A stretch of 17,021 nt of DNA from Methylomicrobium sp. (GTDB taxonomy: Bacteria; Pseudomonadota; Gammaproteobacteria; Methylococcales; Methylomonadaceae): the NCBI GenBank assembly GCA_007135635.1, contig SLIO01000103.1, positions 1 to 17,021 of the forward strand, given 5' to 3'. Shown piece after piece: positions 6,953 through 15,440 of the stretch; position 1 is the first letter of the stretch, and every line of letters begins with the position of its first letter. A program made the position numbers and the translations under genes. Below the pieces are notes generated by a model. That model saw only the letters and a program-made list of their open reading frames with translations. It did not search any database and had not been told where the DNA came from.

Positions 6953-7543
6953 TCAAGCTCCTTTATGATCTTCACTGAAAATCGGTAACGATTTCAGTAA
7001 TGCGACTACGCCAAAAATCACAGTCGCATAGATCAAGGTCGATTTGATATAGGCCGGGTAGAAATTCGCCATTTTGCTCAGTTTCTCAGACCAGACCAGC
7101 GCATCGTGACGGCCCGACAGCAAATAGAAGCTGAATTCGGAGATGAGGAACGCGAGCGTCGTTGCCGCGAGCAGAATTGCGAATTGTTTCAATAGTACAG
7201 ATGAGTTCAATTCTTTGAATTGGGAACACATTTTACCGCCGAACCAAACTGCGGCATAGGTCGGAATTAAAAAGACATAGGCCGGCGAAACGCAAAAACT
7301 GCTAACTCCGAAGAATTGAATCACGACAAAATCGATCAATGCCGCTTCGGCCAATAAAACGGCAAAAATGTGAGCACTACCTAGCCAAAGTCCGGCCAGG
7401 AAAAACACCGCAAGCGAAGCATCGGGAAGATTGAAAGAACTGCCGACATGATCGAATCGTGTTATAGCCATGAGTAACATTAAAGAAATAGCAATGGGGT
7501 GGTTAAAAGTGGCTTCGATAGGCTTTTGTTGCGCAATATTCAT
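6953..7543 (-). CDS. Small polytopic membrane protein, unknown function
   Basis: A 196-residue hydrophobic protein with about five or six membrane segments. Conserved-looking motifs are HPIAISLMLLMAITRFDH (15-32), NLPDASLAVFFLAGLWLG (38-55), EAALIDFVV (66-74) and SPAYVFLIPTYAAVWFGG (86-103). I do not recognise a named family. Size and topology resemble the substrate-binding S components of ECF vitamin transporters and small B12-regulated cobalt transporters, but no signature proves either. It follows the riboswitch-controlled receptor operon on the same strand after a 326-base gap, so a role in cobalamin or cobalt uptake is possible. The ATG has GGAG about 12 bases upstream. Acidic and aromatic residues in helices (D31, H32, D41, E66, D71) could bind substrate. 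Confidence 0.7.
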   Translation of the reverse strand: MNIAQQKPIEATFNHPIAISLMLLMAITRFDHVGSSFNLPDASLAVFFLAGLWLGSAHIFAVLLAEAALIDFVVIQFFGVSSFCVSPAYVFLIPTYAAVWFGGKMCSQFKELNSSVLLKQFAILLAATTLAFLISEFSFYLLSGRHDALVWSEKLSKMANFYPAYIKSTLIYATVIFGVVALLKSLPIFSEDHKGA

Positions 7544-7869
7544 AATTATATAGTCTCCAGTTTTAAAAAATTCTCGTAGGGCCGGCAGCGAAGCCCGTTA
7601 AAGTAATGAATCCTTCGCACGGCCGCATTTTCGGAGTTCAGTCAGGCACCTTAGTTCGATAACTCCATTTTTATCATGGACGCTATTCGCTCGAAAACCA
7701 CCTTTACCATTTTCTAGGGTAAATACTGGCAAAGATTATCGGCAGGTGCGGAAGCTCGCGAAAACAAGGTTATAGCTTAGCATAATGCTTGCTTTCGCGC
7801 TTTACACGCGAGGACAGGCCCGGTGCGTCAAAAGTCAAACTACCATCAAATGCAGTTTCAAGCGATAGT
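7544..7869. other. Non-coding gap in the cobalamin operon
   Basis: No gene seen. It holds the hairpin repeat at 7757-7799 and a 14-base sequence AGTCAGGCACCTTA (7640-7653) that is identical to the 5' edge of the cobalamin riboswitch (11870-11883). The other riboswitch elements are missing here. No clear terminator follows the DUF4465 gene, and no convincing promoter for the downstream gene was found. Confidence 0.55.
7757..7799. repeat. Hairpin repeat, copy 2
   Basis: Twelve-base arms CGCGAAAACAAG (7757-7768) and CTTGCTTTCGCG (7788-7799) pair with a single mismatch around a 19-base loop. The loop contains TATAGCTTAG, close to the loop of the hairpin at 6094-6134, and GGAAGCT precedes both hairpins. 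Confidence 0.65.
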
Positions 7870-8685
7870 TTATACTTCCAACGAGCTTCGGCGATTGAAG
7901 CCCAAAAGTGCTAACAAGCCGCTTCCCATTAACCAAATAGCGGCTGGAAGAGGAACGGCGGTAACCGTTAAATTATCCATCGCAAAATAAGCCGGCGTAT
8001 TCATTCCGAATGCCCCTTGATCGGTGGACGACATCGAAAAAGTCAACCCCGTGATCAAACCGAGAGAACTCAAATCGACCCATTCCCATTCACTGACGAT
8101 GTGACTGTTGCCATTGCGATAATCGGCTAAATAAAAATCGACTTGTCCGATTGTGTCGCCCCCGTTGACGCCCTGTATTGAAAGTTTAAGCCAATCCTGA
8201 TCGGTTCCCTCCTCACCGCCGAATTTTTTGGAGAATGCGTCGCCGTTAAGCATCGATAAAGCCGTGTAAGTGGTATTGGTGGCATAAAAACCTCCCGCCC
8301 ATACTGCTTCATCGAAAGCAATAGCCGCGTTGTTGCCGGAAACATAAGCGACGCCGAACTGACTGCCGCTAAAAGCCTGGCCCGAATAAACGCTGTATTG
8401 ATTGCCGAATCCCGGAGTCACATTATCGGTCATGTTCGAATAAGACCAGCCGCTCCAGGACGTGAAGCCGCCGCCCCAATCGGTAGTTTGATTGCTGAAT
8501 GTTGCGTTGCCGCTGGTAAAGGTGTTGTTGCTGGGTGTAACTGGCAGCGAGCCGGGTTCGATTTGTCCGGACCAATAACTATTGGGTGCTAAATCGAGAT
8601 CATCGAATGTAATAACTGATGCCGCTTGTGCGTAATTTGTTCCGATCAAGCCAAACACCAGCAATGAATAACGGCGAAATTTCAT
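7870..8685 (-). CDS. DUF4465 surface protein with VPLPA-type exosortase tail
   Basis: A 271-residue exported protein. Residues 1-21 form a signal peptide (ending YAQA). The body matches DUF4465: TFDDLDLAPNSYWSG (26-40), a WSGWSYSNMTD stretch, GFGNQYSVYSG, ATNTTYTALSMLNGDAFSKK, GTDQDWLKLSI, VDFYLADYR and the closing MNTPAYFAMDNLTVT. The C-terminus (244-271) is a sorting tail: VPLPAAIWLMGSG, a hydrophobic helix, then NRR. An exosortase would process it after export. DUF4465 proteins are often found as lipoproteins beside BtuB receptors in Bacteroidetes, which suggests corrinoid binding at the cell surface; that function is inferred here from position behind a cobalamin riboswitch. The SD AAGGAG lies just before the ATG, and 49 bases separate it from the preceding gene. 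Confidence 0.88.
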   Translation of the reverse strand: MKFRRYSLLVFGLIGTNYAQAASVITFDDLDLAPNSYWSGQIEPGSLPVTPSNNTFTSGNATFSNQTTDWGGGFTSWSGWSYSNMTDNVTPGFGNQYSVYSGQAFSGSQFGVAYVSGNNAAIAFDEAVWAGGFYATNTTYTALSMLNGDAFSKKFGGEEGTDQDWLKLSIQGVNGGDTIGQVDFYLADYRNGNSHIVSEWEWVDLSSLGLITGLTFSMSSTDQGAFGMNTPAYFAMDNLTVTAVPLPAAIWLMGSGLLALLGFNRRSSLEV

Positions 8686-8734
8686 GATTGCTCCTTATTA
8701 AAATGAGTTAAATACTCGAAAGTAATGCTAATTA

Positions 8735-9511
8735 TTAAATATCGGTCGGGCGGCGTTTTAGGCCTATCAGCGCAACCAGCGCCGATCCCATTAACCAAAG
8801 TGCCGCAGGAACAGGTACTGCGCTCAGGTTTTGATGGATGACCCCGATCGCATCCAGGTCGAAACCGGCGCTGCCGGTCGTCGGATAGGGATCGTAAATC
8901 CGGTTGTTCAGGCTATCGCGTGCGTTGCCGTCGCCGATTATGTCTATTAAACGAATATAAAGAATATTGTCTATGTCTAGGTTGCTGTGAGAGGCCAAAC
9001 CTGCCAAGTCGAACGGCGTGCCGAAGCCTTGGCGATATTTTCCCGCATAACCGTGAATGTTGGTGGGGTCGACGGAGCCGAAGGCACCGACCGCGCTGGG
9101 TGTGTAGGAATAATTATCGAACCGAAAAAAATCGCTGCCGTTTGAAGATACTTCCACCCAGGCCAGCTCCAAGAAGGTATCGCTAAACGAGTTTTCAAAG
9201 ACCGCGAAATCCCAGCCGGGCCCATTCATGATCGGATTTGCGAAAGTCAGCGTAATTTTACCGCCTTCCCCTAACGAAACGACATCGAAAGACGTACCGC
9301 TTGCTTTACCCAAAGCTTTTTCCGGTGTTTTAAAGCTGGCATCAAGGTTAGCACCGGGAATGTAATCGATCCAACCGGTCGCCCAGGCGGTAAACGCCGA
9401 ATCGTTCATGTGAATCGCGGTCGAGCCGGGTTGTCCGGCGGCGGGAGCAAAAGGGCCTGCGTGGCTGTTGACCGACAGTAACAGCGCCGACAAGGTTAAG
9501 AGTTTCTTCAT
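8735..9511 (-). CDS. Exported surface protein with VPLPA-type exosortase tail
   Basis: A 258-residue protein with a signal peptide at 1-18 (ending NSHA) and an exosortase sorting tail at 232-258: [20 protein letters not shown], then KRR. The central domain has the pattern [48 protein letters not shown] and TPFDLAGL, which I know from secreted cell-surface proteins of uncharacterised function in several phyla. A beta-rich fold is likely. Its ATG overlaps the receptor's TAA stop (TAATG), with SD AGGAG upstream, so translation is coupled to that of the receptor. Coupling and the riboswitch imply a role in corrinoid capture together with the receptor; the biochemical activity is unknown. Confidence 0.88.
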   Translation of the reverse strand: MKKLLTLSALLLSVNSHAGPFAPAAGQPGSTAIHMNDSAFTAWATGWIDYIPGANLDASFKTPEKALGKASGTSFDVVSLGEGGKITLTFANPIMNGPGWDFAVFENSFSDTFLELAWVEVSSNGSDFFRFDNYSYTPSAVGAFGSVDPTNIHGYAGKYRQGFGTPFDLAGLASHSNLDIDNILYIRLIDIIGDGNARDSLNNRIYDPYPTTGSAGFDLDAIGVIHQNLSAVPVPAALWLMGSALVALIGLKRRPTDI

Positions 9512-11550
9512 TAGTGATCTCCTGTGGATTGATAAGAATATGACAGACCGACATAGGCATGTCGTTCCGGCATCGGATAAAAGCCCCCGCCGTAAGCGGA
9601 GGTTTCGTAAAACGCGTTGAAAAGATTATTGATTCCTGCAAACAATTCGGCGCCGGCTATTTGATAAAACACTTTCAAATCGACTTTTTTGAATGCGCTC
9701 AGCGAAGGCTCATCGGCTTCCGGCGTAATATTCAAACCATTCGGACGGGTGCCGGTATATTCGGCCGATAAACTGACACTGAGCCGTTCCGTCGTATGCC
9801 ACAGGAATCCGGCATTGGCATTGATTTTCGGGACCAGGGGCATTGATAAATTGGTTTTATCGAAACGTGCGTCGGTGTAGCCGAAATTAGTCCACAACGA
9901 AAAGGCATCGGACAAATAAAAACGGGACTCGAATTCCAAGCCACGGCGGATGGTATCGTTTTCGTAATTTTTATTGATGCGGTCGTCGAAGTAGATTTCG
10001 TCGGTATGTGTCATTTGAAAAAAAGCAAGCGACATTTCCGACCAAGGCAAAAGGCTAAACCTCAATCCGGTTTCCCAGTTTTCCCCCTTTTGCGGCTTGA
10101 TCGAGTCGGCGCTTAGCAGCAATTCTTCGGGATTCGGGTTTCGGTAGCTTCGATTATGATTCATGTACCACGAAACCGACTCATTGATAGTCCATGTTAA
10201 GCCGAAATCGGCCGCGTAACTTCGCCAATTGTTTTTGCGGCTGGATACCTGAGTCCATCGATCGTTGCAATCTAAGGGTTGGAAAGGGAAAACCGACGCA
10301 AATGTACAAAACCGGCGAAATTCATCCGATGTTCCCTTTAAATCGAATCGGTCTTCTCGATAACCGGCGTTGAAGATTACCGGCACCGGTAATTCCCAGA
10401 CAGTATTGACAAACCCGCTTTGATTGTTGAATTCGGACCGTTTGACTTTGCTTTGATCTGGAATATCGTTGCCGTTTTCACGGCGTATCGCTTGGCCTTG
10501 CCGTCTGAAATAACCGAATGTCCAGGTTTGATTGATCGGGCCGGTTGAAAAATCGACTTGATGGCGCGCGTCAATTTCCCGGTTATCGAATTCATTTTTC
10601 CACGGATTGACGAATCGCTGATCGGGGTTCCAATAATTCGCCAGCTCGTAAGGGTTGTCTCGGTCGCGATAGCCTAGATTAATCCGAGTCAAGCCGAAAT
10701 TGCCCCAATCGAAAGAACCGCCCGTGTTCACCGCATAGTCGAATGTCTCTCCTCCGGCAAACGGAGTCGAAGCCTTTCTTCGCAAAGACGAATGGCTGAT
10801 TGCGGAACGGTCGACGGTACCGGCAAGGCCGAATTCGTCGTCATGCAGGCGGAAATTAGCGTATAAATTGAGCCGATCCAGCGGTTCGAAATCGACGTGA
10901 GCGGAAAATTGGCGTTTTTCGAGAAAAGTATTATCGCGGTAGCCGTCCGTATTGAAATAAGCTCCATTGACGGAAATACGAAAGGGCCCTTGCTTGTAGC
11001 CCGCATTCAAACGTACGTCGGACGTGTCGAAATGGCCGTAGCTACCATAAATTTCCGCGCGGGTCCGGTCGGTTTTGCGAGTCACGATATTCACCACGCC
11101 ACCGACTGCGCCGTCGCCGTAAAGTACTCCGCTGCCGCCGCGGATAATTTCGATTCGCTCGATTTGGCCAAGCGTCATCGTCGACAAATCGGCGCCGGAT
11201 AAATCGGGTGCATTCAACCGAATACCGTCGACTAAAATCAACACGTTGCTGTGGAGTGAATCGCCCATGCCTCGGATGTCGACACCGCCGAATTTATCGT
11301 GGCCGGTAAAACTACGTACCGTAATGTTGGCCTCACGGGACAATAAATCGATTAACGAATTGCTTGGCGCATTCAAGATGTCGTTTCGATCAATGACGGT
11401 TATGCTTTTAGGTTGTTCCCATACCGTACCCGCCGTCCCGAAAACGGTCATAGTCGAAAGCGGCTGCGCTCGTTCGCGTATCGAGTCAGCATAGGCATGA
11501 TCGGCAATGAAAACCAAGACCAGCAAGAGGCGTTTTTGTGTGTCCGGCAT
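9511..11550 (-). CDS. TonB-dependent receptor, BtuB-like (cobalamin uptake)
   Basis: A 679-residue outer-membrane receptor. A signal peptide (about 1-21, ending HAYA) is followed by a TonB-box-like LSTMTVFG (32-39). The plug domain comes next, with [64 protein letters not shown] 22-strand barrel ends in [10 protein letters not shown] length of 679 exceeds E. coli BtuB (614) but is normal for the superfamily. Cobalamin as substrate is inferred from the cobalamin riboswitch directly upstream. The start at 11550 is forced because an in-frame TAA lies two codons before it, yet no SD is visible there. It is the first gene of the operon and overlaps the next by one base. No btuCDF or tonB-exbBD genes lie nearby. 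Confidence 0.92.
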   Translation of the reverse strand: MPDTQKRLLLVLVFIADHAYADSIRERAQPLSTMTVFGTAGTVWEQPKSITVIDRNDILNAPSNSLIDLLSREANITVRSFTGHDKFGGVDIRGMGDSLHSNVLILVDGIRLNAPDLSGADLSTMTLGQIERIEIIRGGSGVLYGDGAVGGVVNIVTRKTDRTRAEIYGSYGHFDTSDVRLNAGYKQGPFRISVNGAYFNTDGYRDNTFLEKRQFSAHVDFEPLDRLNLYANFRLHDDEFGLAGTVDRSAISHSSLRRKASTPFAGGETFDYAVNTGGSFDWGNFGLTRINLGYRDRDNPYELANYWNPDQRFVNPWKNEFDNREIDARHQVDFSTGPINQTWTFGYFRRQGQAIRRENGNDIPDQSKVKRSEFNNQSGFVNTVWELPVPVIFNAGYREDRFDLKGTSDEFRRFCTFASVFPFQPLDCNDRWTQVSSRKNNWRSYAADFGLTWTINESVSWYMNHNRSYRNPNPEELLLSADSIKPQKGENWETGLRFSLLPWSEMSLAFFQMTHTDEIYFDDRINKNYENDTIRRGLEFESRFYLSDAFSLWTNFGYTDARFDKTNLSMPLVPKINANAGFLWHTTERLSVSLSAEYTGTRPNGLNITPEADEPSLSAFKKVDLKVFYQIAGAELFAGINNLFNAFYETSAYGGGFYPMPERHAYVGLSYSYQSTGDH

Positions 11551-11693
11551 CGATTAATAGTTTATTAAGCGGCGTCGGATTAAGGAGTCCCGTCTTAGAG
11601 ACTTGAGGTGCGCAAAGAAACGCTATCGATCGGAGGATCGGAAGGGTTTTTTGTCACTCAATCGCCCGCCGCGATGAGGTTACGAATGCTTTT
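11551..11693 (-). promoter_or_regulatory. Riboswitch expression platform / receptor leader
   Basis: About 140 untranslated bases separate the aptamer from the receptor ATG. Possible stems include CTCATCGC with GCGATTGAG (one bulge, around 11657-11678), CGATC-CTCC-GATCG near 11625-11640 and GTCT-CTA-AGAC (11592-11602). None is followed by a U-run, so I see no intrinsic terminator; control may be at translation or by an unrecognised fold. Confidence 0.45.
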
Positions 11694-11883
11694 AGGCCGG
11701 TCTCCGGGCTTTCGAGTCGCATAAGCTCAATTGCCGCCTTCCCACCTAATGGCAGTGGCATGTTGGCAATTGTAATCTCGATTACCGTTGCGGGGGCAGC
11801 GTCGGCATTGCAATCATGCGCACCGAACTTCCCGTTTAACCTGATTACTCAACGGACAAAGCCATTGGTAGTCAGGCACCTTA
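11694..11883 (-). ncRNA. Cobalamin riboswitch (AdoCbl-type aptamer)
   Basis: On the minus strand the conserved elements appear in the correct order: GGTGCCTG at the 5' edge, TTAAACGGGAA and CGGTGC, then GCTGCCCCCGCAACGGTAA (complement of 11782-11800), the B12 box GCCACTG (complement of 11753-11759), GGGAAGGCGGC, and the closing GCCCGGAGACCGGCC (complement of 11695-11709). This arrangement is diagnostic for the cobalamin aptamer. It controls the downstream receptor and exported-protein genes, and such switches normally lower expression when cobalamin is plentiful. Confidence 0.96.
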
Positions 11884-11896
11884 AAGCAAGGTGGAC

Positions 11897-11924
11897 ATTA
11901 TATGGATTTACAGACTGAATGCAA
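11897..11924 (-). promoter_or_regulatory. Sigma70-type promoter of the cobalamin operon
   Basis: On the minus strand TTGCAT (-35, 11919-11924) and a perfect TATAAT (-10, 11897-11902) are 16 bases apart. Transcription would begin near 11890, a few bases before the riboswitch. A/T runs upstream (11952-11967) could act as an UP element. Confidence 0.75.
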
Positions 11925-12260
11925 GTGGAAGAAAAATAGAGAGGATTCAATCGAAAAAAAAACATTTTTTGGGTGGGCGGGGGCTGCATCCACGTCCCGC
12001 GCAGTCGGAGCAACATCTACGTCGCGACTATCGAAGCCATTGACGCTCAAACATCAATAGTCATCTAGGACGATGCCGTTCATTAATTTTTAACTTATGC
12101 GACAACTACATTGACATATACCGGCCGCAATGTTTTCCTACCGTTTGCAGCTCCCATCATGGGTTTGCGCTTCGCTCCTACCCATCCTACTTCGCTCGCG
12201 AACCAACTATTGCGAAGTATATGTCATTCGAACAGTCGTTTAGAGTCTTTTGCCGACGCA
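11925..12260. other. Non-coding interval with one dispersed repeat
   Basis: No gene is supported. The right part contains CCCATCATGGG (12153-12163) leading into a GCTTCGCTCCT repeat that ends with CATCCTAC near 12190 and has a reversed relative at 6793-6834. The left part has A and T runs upstream of the cobalamin operon promoter. No terminator was recognised after the RMD1-like gene. Confidence 0.55.
12153..12190. repeat. Dispersed intergenic repeat (CATCCTAC family)
   Basis: The sequence runs from CCCATCATGGGTTTGCGC through TTCGCTCCTACCCATCCTAC. The reverse complement of 6793-6834 is nearly the same, with a few substitutions and a 3-base difference, so two copies lie in opposite orientation about 5.3 kb apart. 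Confidence 0.65.
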
Positions 12261-13055
12261 TCAAAAAACCCTGTCGACTAAAGACATCACAATTTCGACC
12301 GCGATCAAATAAATAATGATCCACTCGAGAAACGACGAATGCTGATGTTTTTGCTCGTCGGCTAGCATTTCCAATAATTCATGTATCGTCTCGAGCTTTT
12401 TCGATAGCACTTCGGTGCGCGGTTGAATTTCGAGATAATTGGCCGCCATCGAATAGATGCCTTGATACTCCGGATGCTCCCAGAAAAACTCGGGGGTATC
12501 GAGCAGATCGTAATTCAAAATGATATCGCTCTTGGTTAGAAACAATTGCCCCCGGATCATTGCGGTCGCTTTTCTACCGAGCCGTATTTTTCCTTCCTTG
12601 GCCAGGGATTCGGGTAAATGGCTGGTTTCTCGAATCGTATTGATCGCATGACCTTCGAAAGCCGCCAATTTAATCGATTGCGCCATGGCATGCGATAAGG
12701 CCAAGAGTATCATTTGATCGGCGCTGATTAGCTCAATATGATCGCTTTGTATTCGGTGCTGCTCGCAGTTTATTTCGTAACTGAAATTGTCTTCCTGCGG
12801 CTCGGCATCGGGCTTGATTGCAAAGCCTAGTAATAAATCATGTAAATTCCGCCGTTCGTCAAGACTCACATGCCAATGCACGACGACGCCGTAAGCGAAT
12901 ACAATCGAGCAGCCGCTTTTATAGTCGACGACCAAGGCGTTTCTAAACGACTTGACGCGTCCCGACATCAACATTTTCTCGCGCAATGCCGGAAAATCGA
13001 AGGATTGCGCAAGGCAAACGGTTAAACAATGTCTGATAGGACGATCGCTGGTCAT
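12261..13055 (-). CDS. RMD1/DUF155-family membrane-anchored protein
   Basis: A 264-residue protein with the DUF155 (Rmd1/Sif2) layout: an N-terminal beta-rich region with ALVVDYKSGCSIVFAYGVVVHW (40-61), a central ISADQMILLALSHAMAQSIKLAAFE stretch (110-134), then helices with YLEIQPRTEVLSKKLETIHELLEML (207-231). One C-terminal membrane helix follows (about 243-260, SFLEWIIIYLIAVEIVMSL). Eukaryotic relatives are mitochondrial membrane proteins tied to meiotic division or translation; the bacterial role is unknown. It is the last gene of the minus-strand set, 13 bases after the GNAT/C39 gene, with SD AGAGGA before the ATG. Its place suggests a membrane partner for that system. Confidence 0.88.
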   Translation of the reverse strand: MTSDRPIRHCLTVCLAQSFDFPALREKMLMSGRVKSFRNALVVDYKSGCSIVFAYGVVVHWHVSLDERRNLHDLLLGFAIKPDAEPQEDNFSYEINCEQHRIQSDHIELISADQMILLALSHAMAQSIKLAAFEGHAINTIRETSHLPESLAKEGKIRLGRKATAMIRGQLFLTKSDIILNYDLLDTPEFFWEHPEYQGIYSMAANYLEIQPRTEVLSKKLETIHELLEMLADEQKHQHSSFLEWIIIYLIAVEIVMSLVDRVF

Positions 13056-13068
13056 AACTTTCCTCTAG

Positions 13069-14202
13069 TCATTCGCGCCGCGCGATGATCACGACAGCTC
13101 TCAGCTGGCTACGCCCGAAGCGGGACATCGCCAAAAATTCGGCTTTCGGCACCGGCACATAAAAGTTATCCGCTTCGCTGGCATGCTGTTCGGTATCGAC
13201 ATCGGGATCGTGCAGATAAATAAAGTGCGGATCGTGCGCGGTCACGACTACCCAATGCGGCGCTTTGTTGCGATTGATCCGGTAAGTGCTAACCAAAATC
13301 AACGGAATATGACCGGCATCCAGATGCCCGGTCAATGCTTCCAACGTGATTTTATCGAAATGCATGCGCACGTCGGTTTGCTCGAGCTGGCGCAGAAAAT
13401 CCTCTTGCACCAGACTGATGACTTCGCGTTTTTCCGGATTGCGCACGCTGTCGATAAACAATACATCTTGATGACTCAGATACACATCGACCGCAAAACC
13501 TCGCCGCCAAGCCGCCAGCGCCAAACCGTGAGGTCCGCATCCGCCGTGCCCGGAGGTCATAAAAATCGTCGTCGATTCGCGCCAAATTTGCAGTTCATGC
13601 GCCTGCGACAATTCGATGTCCGGATTCAGTCCCGCCATCGCCATCAACAAGCCCGAAGGGCCGCAGCTGAAATCGGTCGTTTGCCGATAAAACGGCACGG
13701 TCAGACGGGTTTCCGGATGCGGATAGATGATTCGTTTCTCGAAGCATAGCGCCTCGCTGTGATCTTCATAATAATCTTCTTTGGTATCGAATTGCCGATA
13801 ACCTTGTTTTCGGTACAACGCGATCGCTTGTTGATTATCGGGACGAACTTCGAGCCTCAAATACACGCAGTCGCGCTCTCGTGCGCGTGCTTCAGAGTGA
13901 TTGAGCAGTCCCACGCCAATACCGAGCCCGCGGTATTCGGGTAACACCGCGAACGAATAAAGTCTTGCCAACGATGCGCCTCTGCGGTACAGCAACAGCG
14001 CATATCCCGCCGCTTTATCTTCGATTTCGGCAAGGATGATATCGGCATTGGCTCTTTCCAGCATCCAGTGAAAATTGCGCGAGGTTAATTTATCCTGTGT
14101 AAAACAAGCATTTTCAATCGCCAGCAATTGCCGGACGTCATTTTTGACCGCGCTACGAAACACGATGTTCGGTGTTCCTTCGGCACCCGCAAAATCAGTC
14201 AT
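13069..14202 (-). CDS. GNAT acetyltransferase fused to C39-like cysteine peptidase
   Basis: A 377-residue two-domain protein. Residues 12-156 are a RimI-like GNAT domain: the acetyl-CoA loop RGLGIG (91-96) follows FAVLPEY, and ALYRKQGY (128-135) closes the fold. Residues about 165-377 are a papain-like peptidase of C39 type: QTTDFSCGPSG with nucleophile Cys180, GGCGPHGLALAAWRRGF (220-236), PHWVVVTAHD with His316, and HDPDVD (331-336) able to supply the Asp. All three expected catalytic residues are present. No transporter domain is attached, unlike bacteriocin-exporting C39 proteins. It begins 6 bases after the DUF2817 gene and is followed 13 bases later by the RMD1-like gene. It may acetylate and cleave a peptide made by the RimK-like ligase; the substrate is unknown. 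Confidence 0.92.
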   Translation of the reverse strand: MTDFAGAEGTPNIVFRSAVKNDVRQLLAIENACFTQDKLTSRNFHWMLERANADIILAEIEDKAAGYALLLYRRGASLARLYSFAVLPEYRGLGIGVGLLNHSEARARERDCVYLRLEVRPDNQQAIALYRKQGYRQFDTKEDYYEDHSEALCFEKRIIYPHPETRLTVPFYRQTTDFSCGPSGLLMAMAGLNPDIELSQAHELQIWRESTTIFMTSGHGGCGPHGLALAAWRRGFAVDVYLSHQDVLFIDSVRNPEKREVISLVQEDFLRQLEQTDVRMHFDKITLEALTGHLDAGHIPLILVSTYRINRNKAPHWVVVTAHDPHFIYLHDPDVDTEQHASEADNFYVPVPKAEFLAMSRFGRSQLRAVVIIARRE

Positions 14203-14208
14203 TATCCG

Positions 14209-15297
14209 TCAATCCATATCCGCCAATCCATCAAGCGCCTGTTTTAACACTTGTTCACTACGAAACAGCACCATTTCCTGCCAATCTCGCTTATCCGGAT
14301 AAAAATAATCCCGGATTTGCTGCCGTACCGGATGATTGAGTTGCCTTGTTTCGGGATTTCTATGCCAAAGGTAATTTTCTTTGCGCAACACGGCAAACAG
14401 CGCTTCAAGCGAGTAAGTACCGAATTCCAAGGTAATATAACAGCCACGATCACCCAGAACCTTATGCCAGGCATAATCGAGCAACCCCAACTTAGGCACC
14501 GAAGTCGATGTTCCTAGTGCCGGCTCGGTGACGCTGTCGCCAAACCACCGCTTCGCCAATTCTGCAGCCTTGGAACCTGGCGTATGATCCGAAATGACTT
14601 CACCATAACCATAGGGACCGAGTCCCGAATGGATGTCGACAACCGCGACTCGTCGCCGATTCGCCAAGTCGAATTCGCGCATCACGGTTTCAATCACTTG
14701 TCTCGACCAGGTGGAAGATGCGCCTCCATAAAACAAGCCTTGCGGATATTCGAATTGACCGCCGCTGATCGCTTCCTCGGTCTTGCGTTGACCGTAACGC
14801 TGCCGGTACTCGTTGATTGTTTGCAATACGTTCTTTTCGGTTGCGTCGGTCCAATGCTCCGGCAGTAAAACATCGGACAATTCCCGATACCCCTGATTGA
14901 CCGGGCAATCGGAAAAATCGATGAAGTTGCGATTCAAATCGACATTATCTTCGTTAACGCGGCGCAAATGAGCAAAGCCGAACGGATTCAAGGCATGAAT
15001 GAACAACACTGCGGTATCGCCTGCGGGCATCGGTGCATGCCTAAGCCAATTGATTTGCGCTGCAGAACCGCAAAAGCCCTCGACACCATGGGTCGCGCTG
15101 ATGATAACCAACACCTTGTCGACTTGTTCGCCGCCGAACCAAAACACCTCGGTCGACAAGGGTTGATTGTCGTCAGCTAACAATGAATGTTGAAAACGCC
15201 TTAAATGGCCGGGCTGGGTGGAACAGGCGGACAGAAAATTTTCGCGTGCGTCGAAATAGTCTGTAGAAAAGCTTTTTAGGTCGTAATTGCTCGGCAT
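14209..15297 (-). CDS. M14-family (DUF2817) zinc metallopeptidase
   Basis: A 362-residue cytoplasmic protein with no signal peptide. Zinc and catalytic residues of the M14 carboxypeptidase fold are visible: HGVEG (His70, Glu73), RRVNEDNVDLNRNF with substrate-binding Arg/Asn (112-125), DIHSGLGPYG with the third zinc ligand His223, and TLEFGTY with the candidate general base Glu291. Length fits DUF2817. The expected reaction is removal of a C-terminal residue or hydrolysis of an amide bond; the substrate is not known. SD GGATGAG stands before the ATG. The gene is 6 bases upstream of the GNAT/C39 gene and 143 bases downstream of the RimK-like ligase gene, which suggests editing or turnover of the ligase product. 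Confidence 0.9.
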   Translation of the reverse strand: MPSNYDLKSFSTDYFDARENFLSACSTQPGHLRRFQHSLLADDNQPLSTEVFWFGGEQVDKVLVIISATHGVEGFCGSAAQINWLRHAPMPAGDTAVLFIHALNPFGFAHLRRVNEDNVDLNRNFIDFSDCPVNQGYRELSDVLLPEHWTDATEKNVLQTINEYRQRYGQRKTEEAISGGQFEYPQGLFYGGASSTWSRQVIETVMREFDLANRRRVAVVDIHSGLGPYGYGEVISDHTPGSKAAELAKRWFGDSVTEPALGTSTSVPKLGLLDYAWHKVLGDRGCYITLEFGTYSLEALFAVLRKENYLWHRNPETRQLNHPVRQQIRDYFYPDKRDWQEMVLFRSEQVLKQALDGLADMD

Positions 15298-15318
15298 AAT
15301 GTACTCATCCGGTTTGCT

Positions 15319-15346
15319 AAAAAAATAGGGAACGCGTAGGGTACGC
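15319..15346 (-). terminator. Weak possible terminator after the RimK-like gene
   Basis: On the minus strand GCGTA-CCC-TACGC (15334-15346) is followed, after eight bases, by seven Ts (15319-15325). The stem is only 5 bp and set back from the T-run, so it may merely attenuate transcription or mean nothing. Confidence 0.25.
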
Positions 15347-15440
15347 TGCGGTTAGGGTATCAGGTCTCCCAATCGGAACGAAGGAATCATTAGGGAAGTT
15401 ATTTTATGCTTATTCCTAAACCGCCTTGAATTTTACGCTC

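Noticed and set aside
7544..7660. A second cobalamin riboswitch before the 196-residue membrane protein, suggested by the shared AGTCAGGCACCTTA.
   Set aside because: The B12 box GCCACTG, the GCTGCCCCCGCAAC segment and the closing GGAGACC element are absent; only the 14-base edge matches.
11604..11655. An intrinsic terminator on the plus strand (CGATC-GGAG-GATCG followed by GAAGGG and a T-run).
   Set aside because: No plus-strand gene precedes it, the stem is 5 bp and the T-run is displaced; on the relevant minus strand the run is A.
13183..13749. A 188-codon plus-strand open frame.
   Set aside because: It lies antisense inside the GNAT/C39 gene, whose domains are unmistakable; the antisense product shows no domain.
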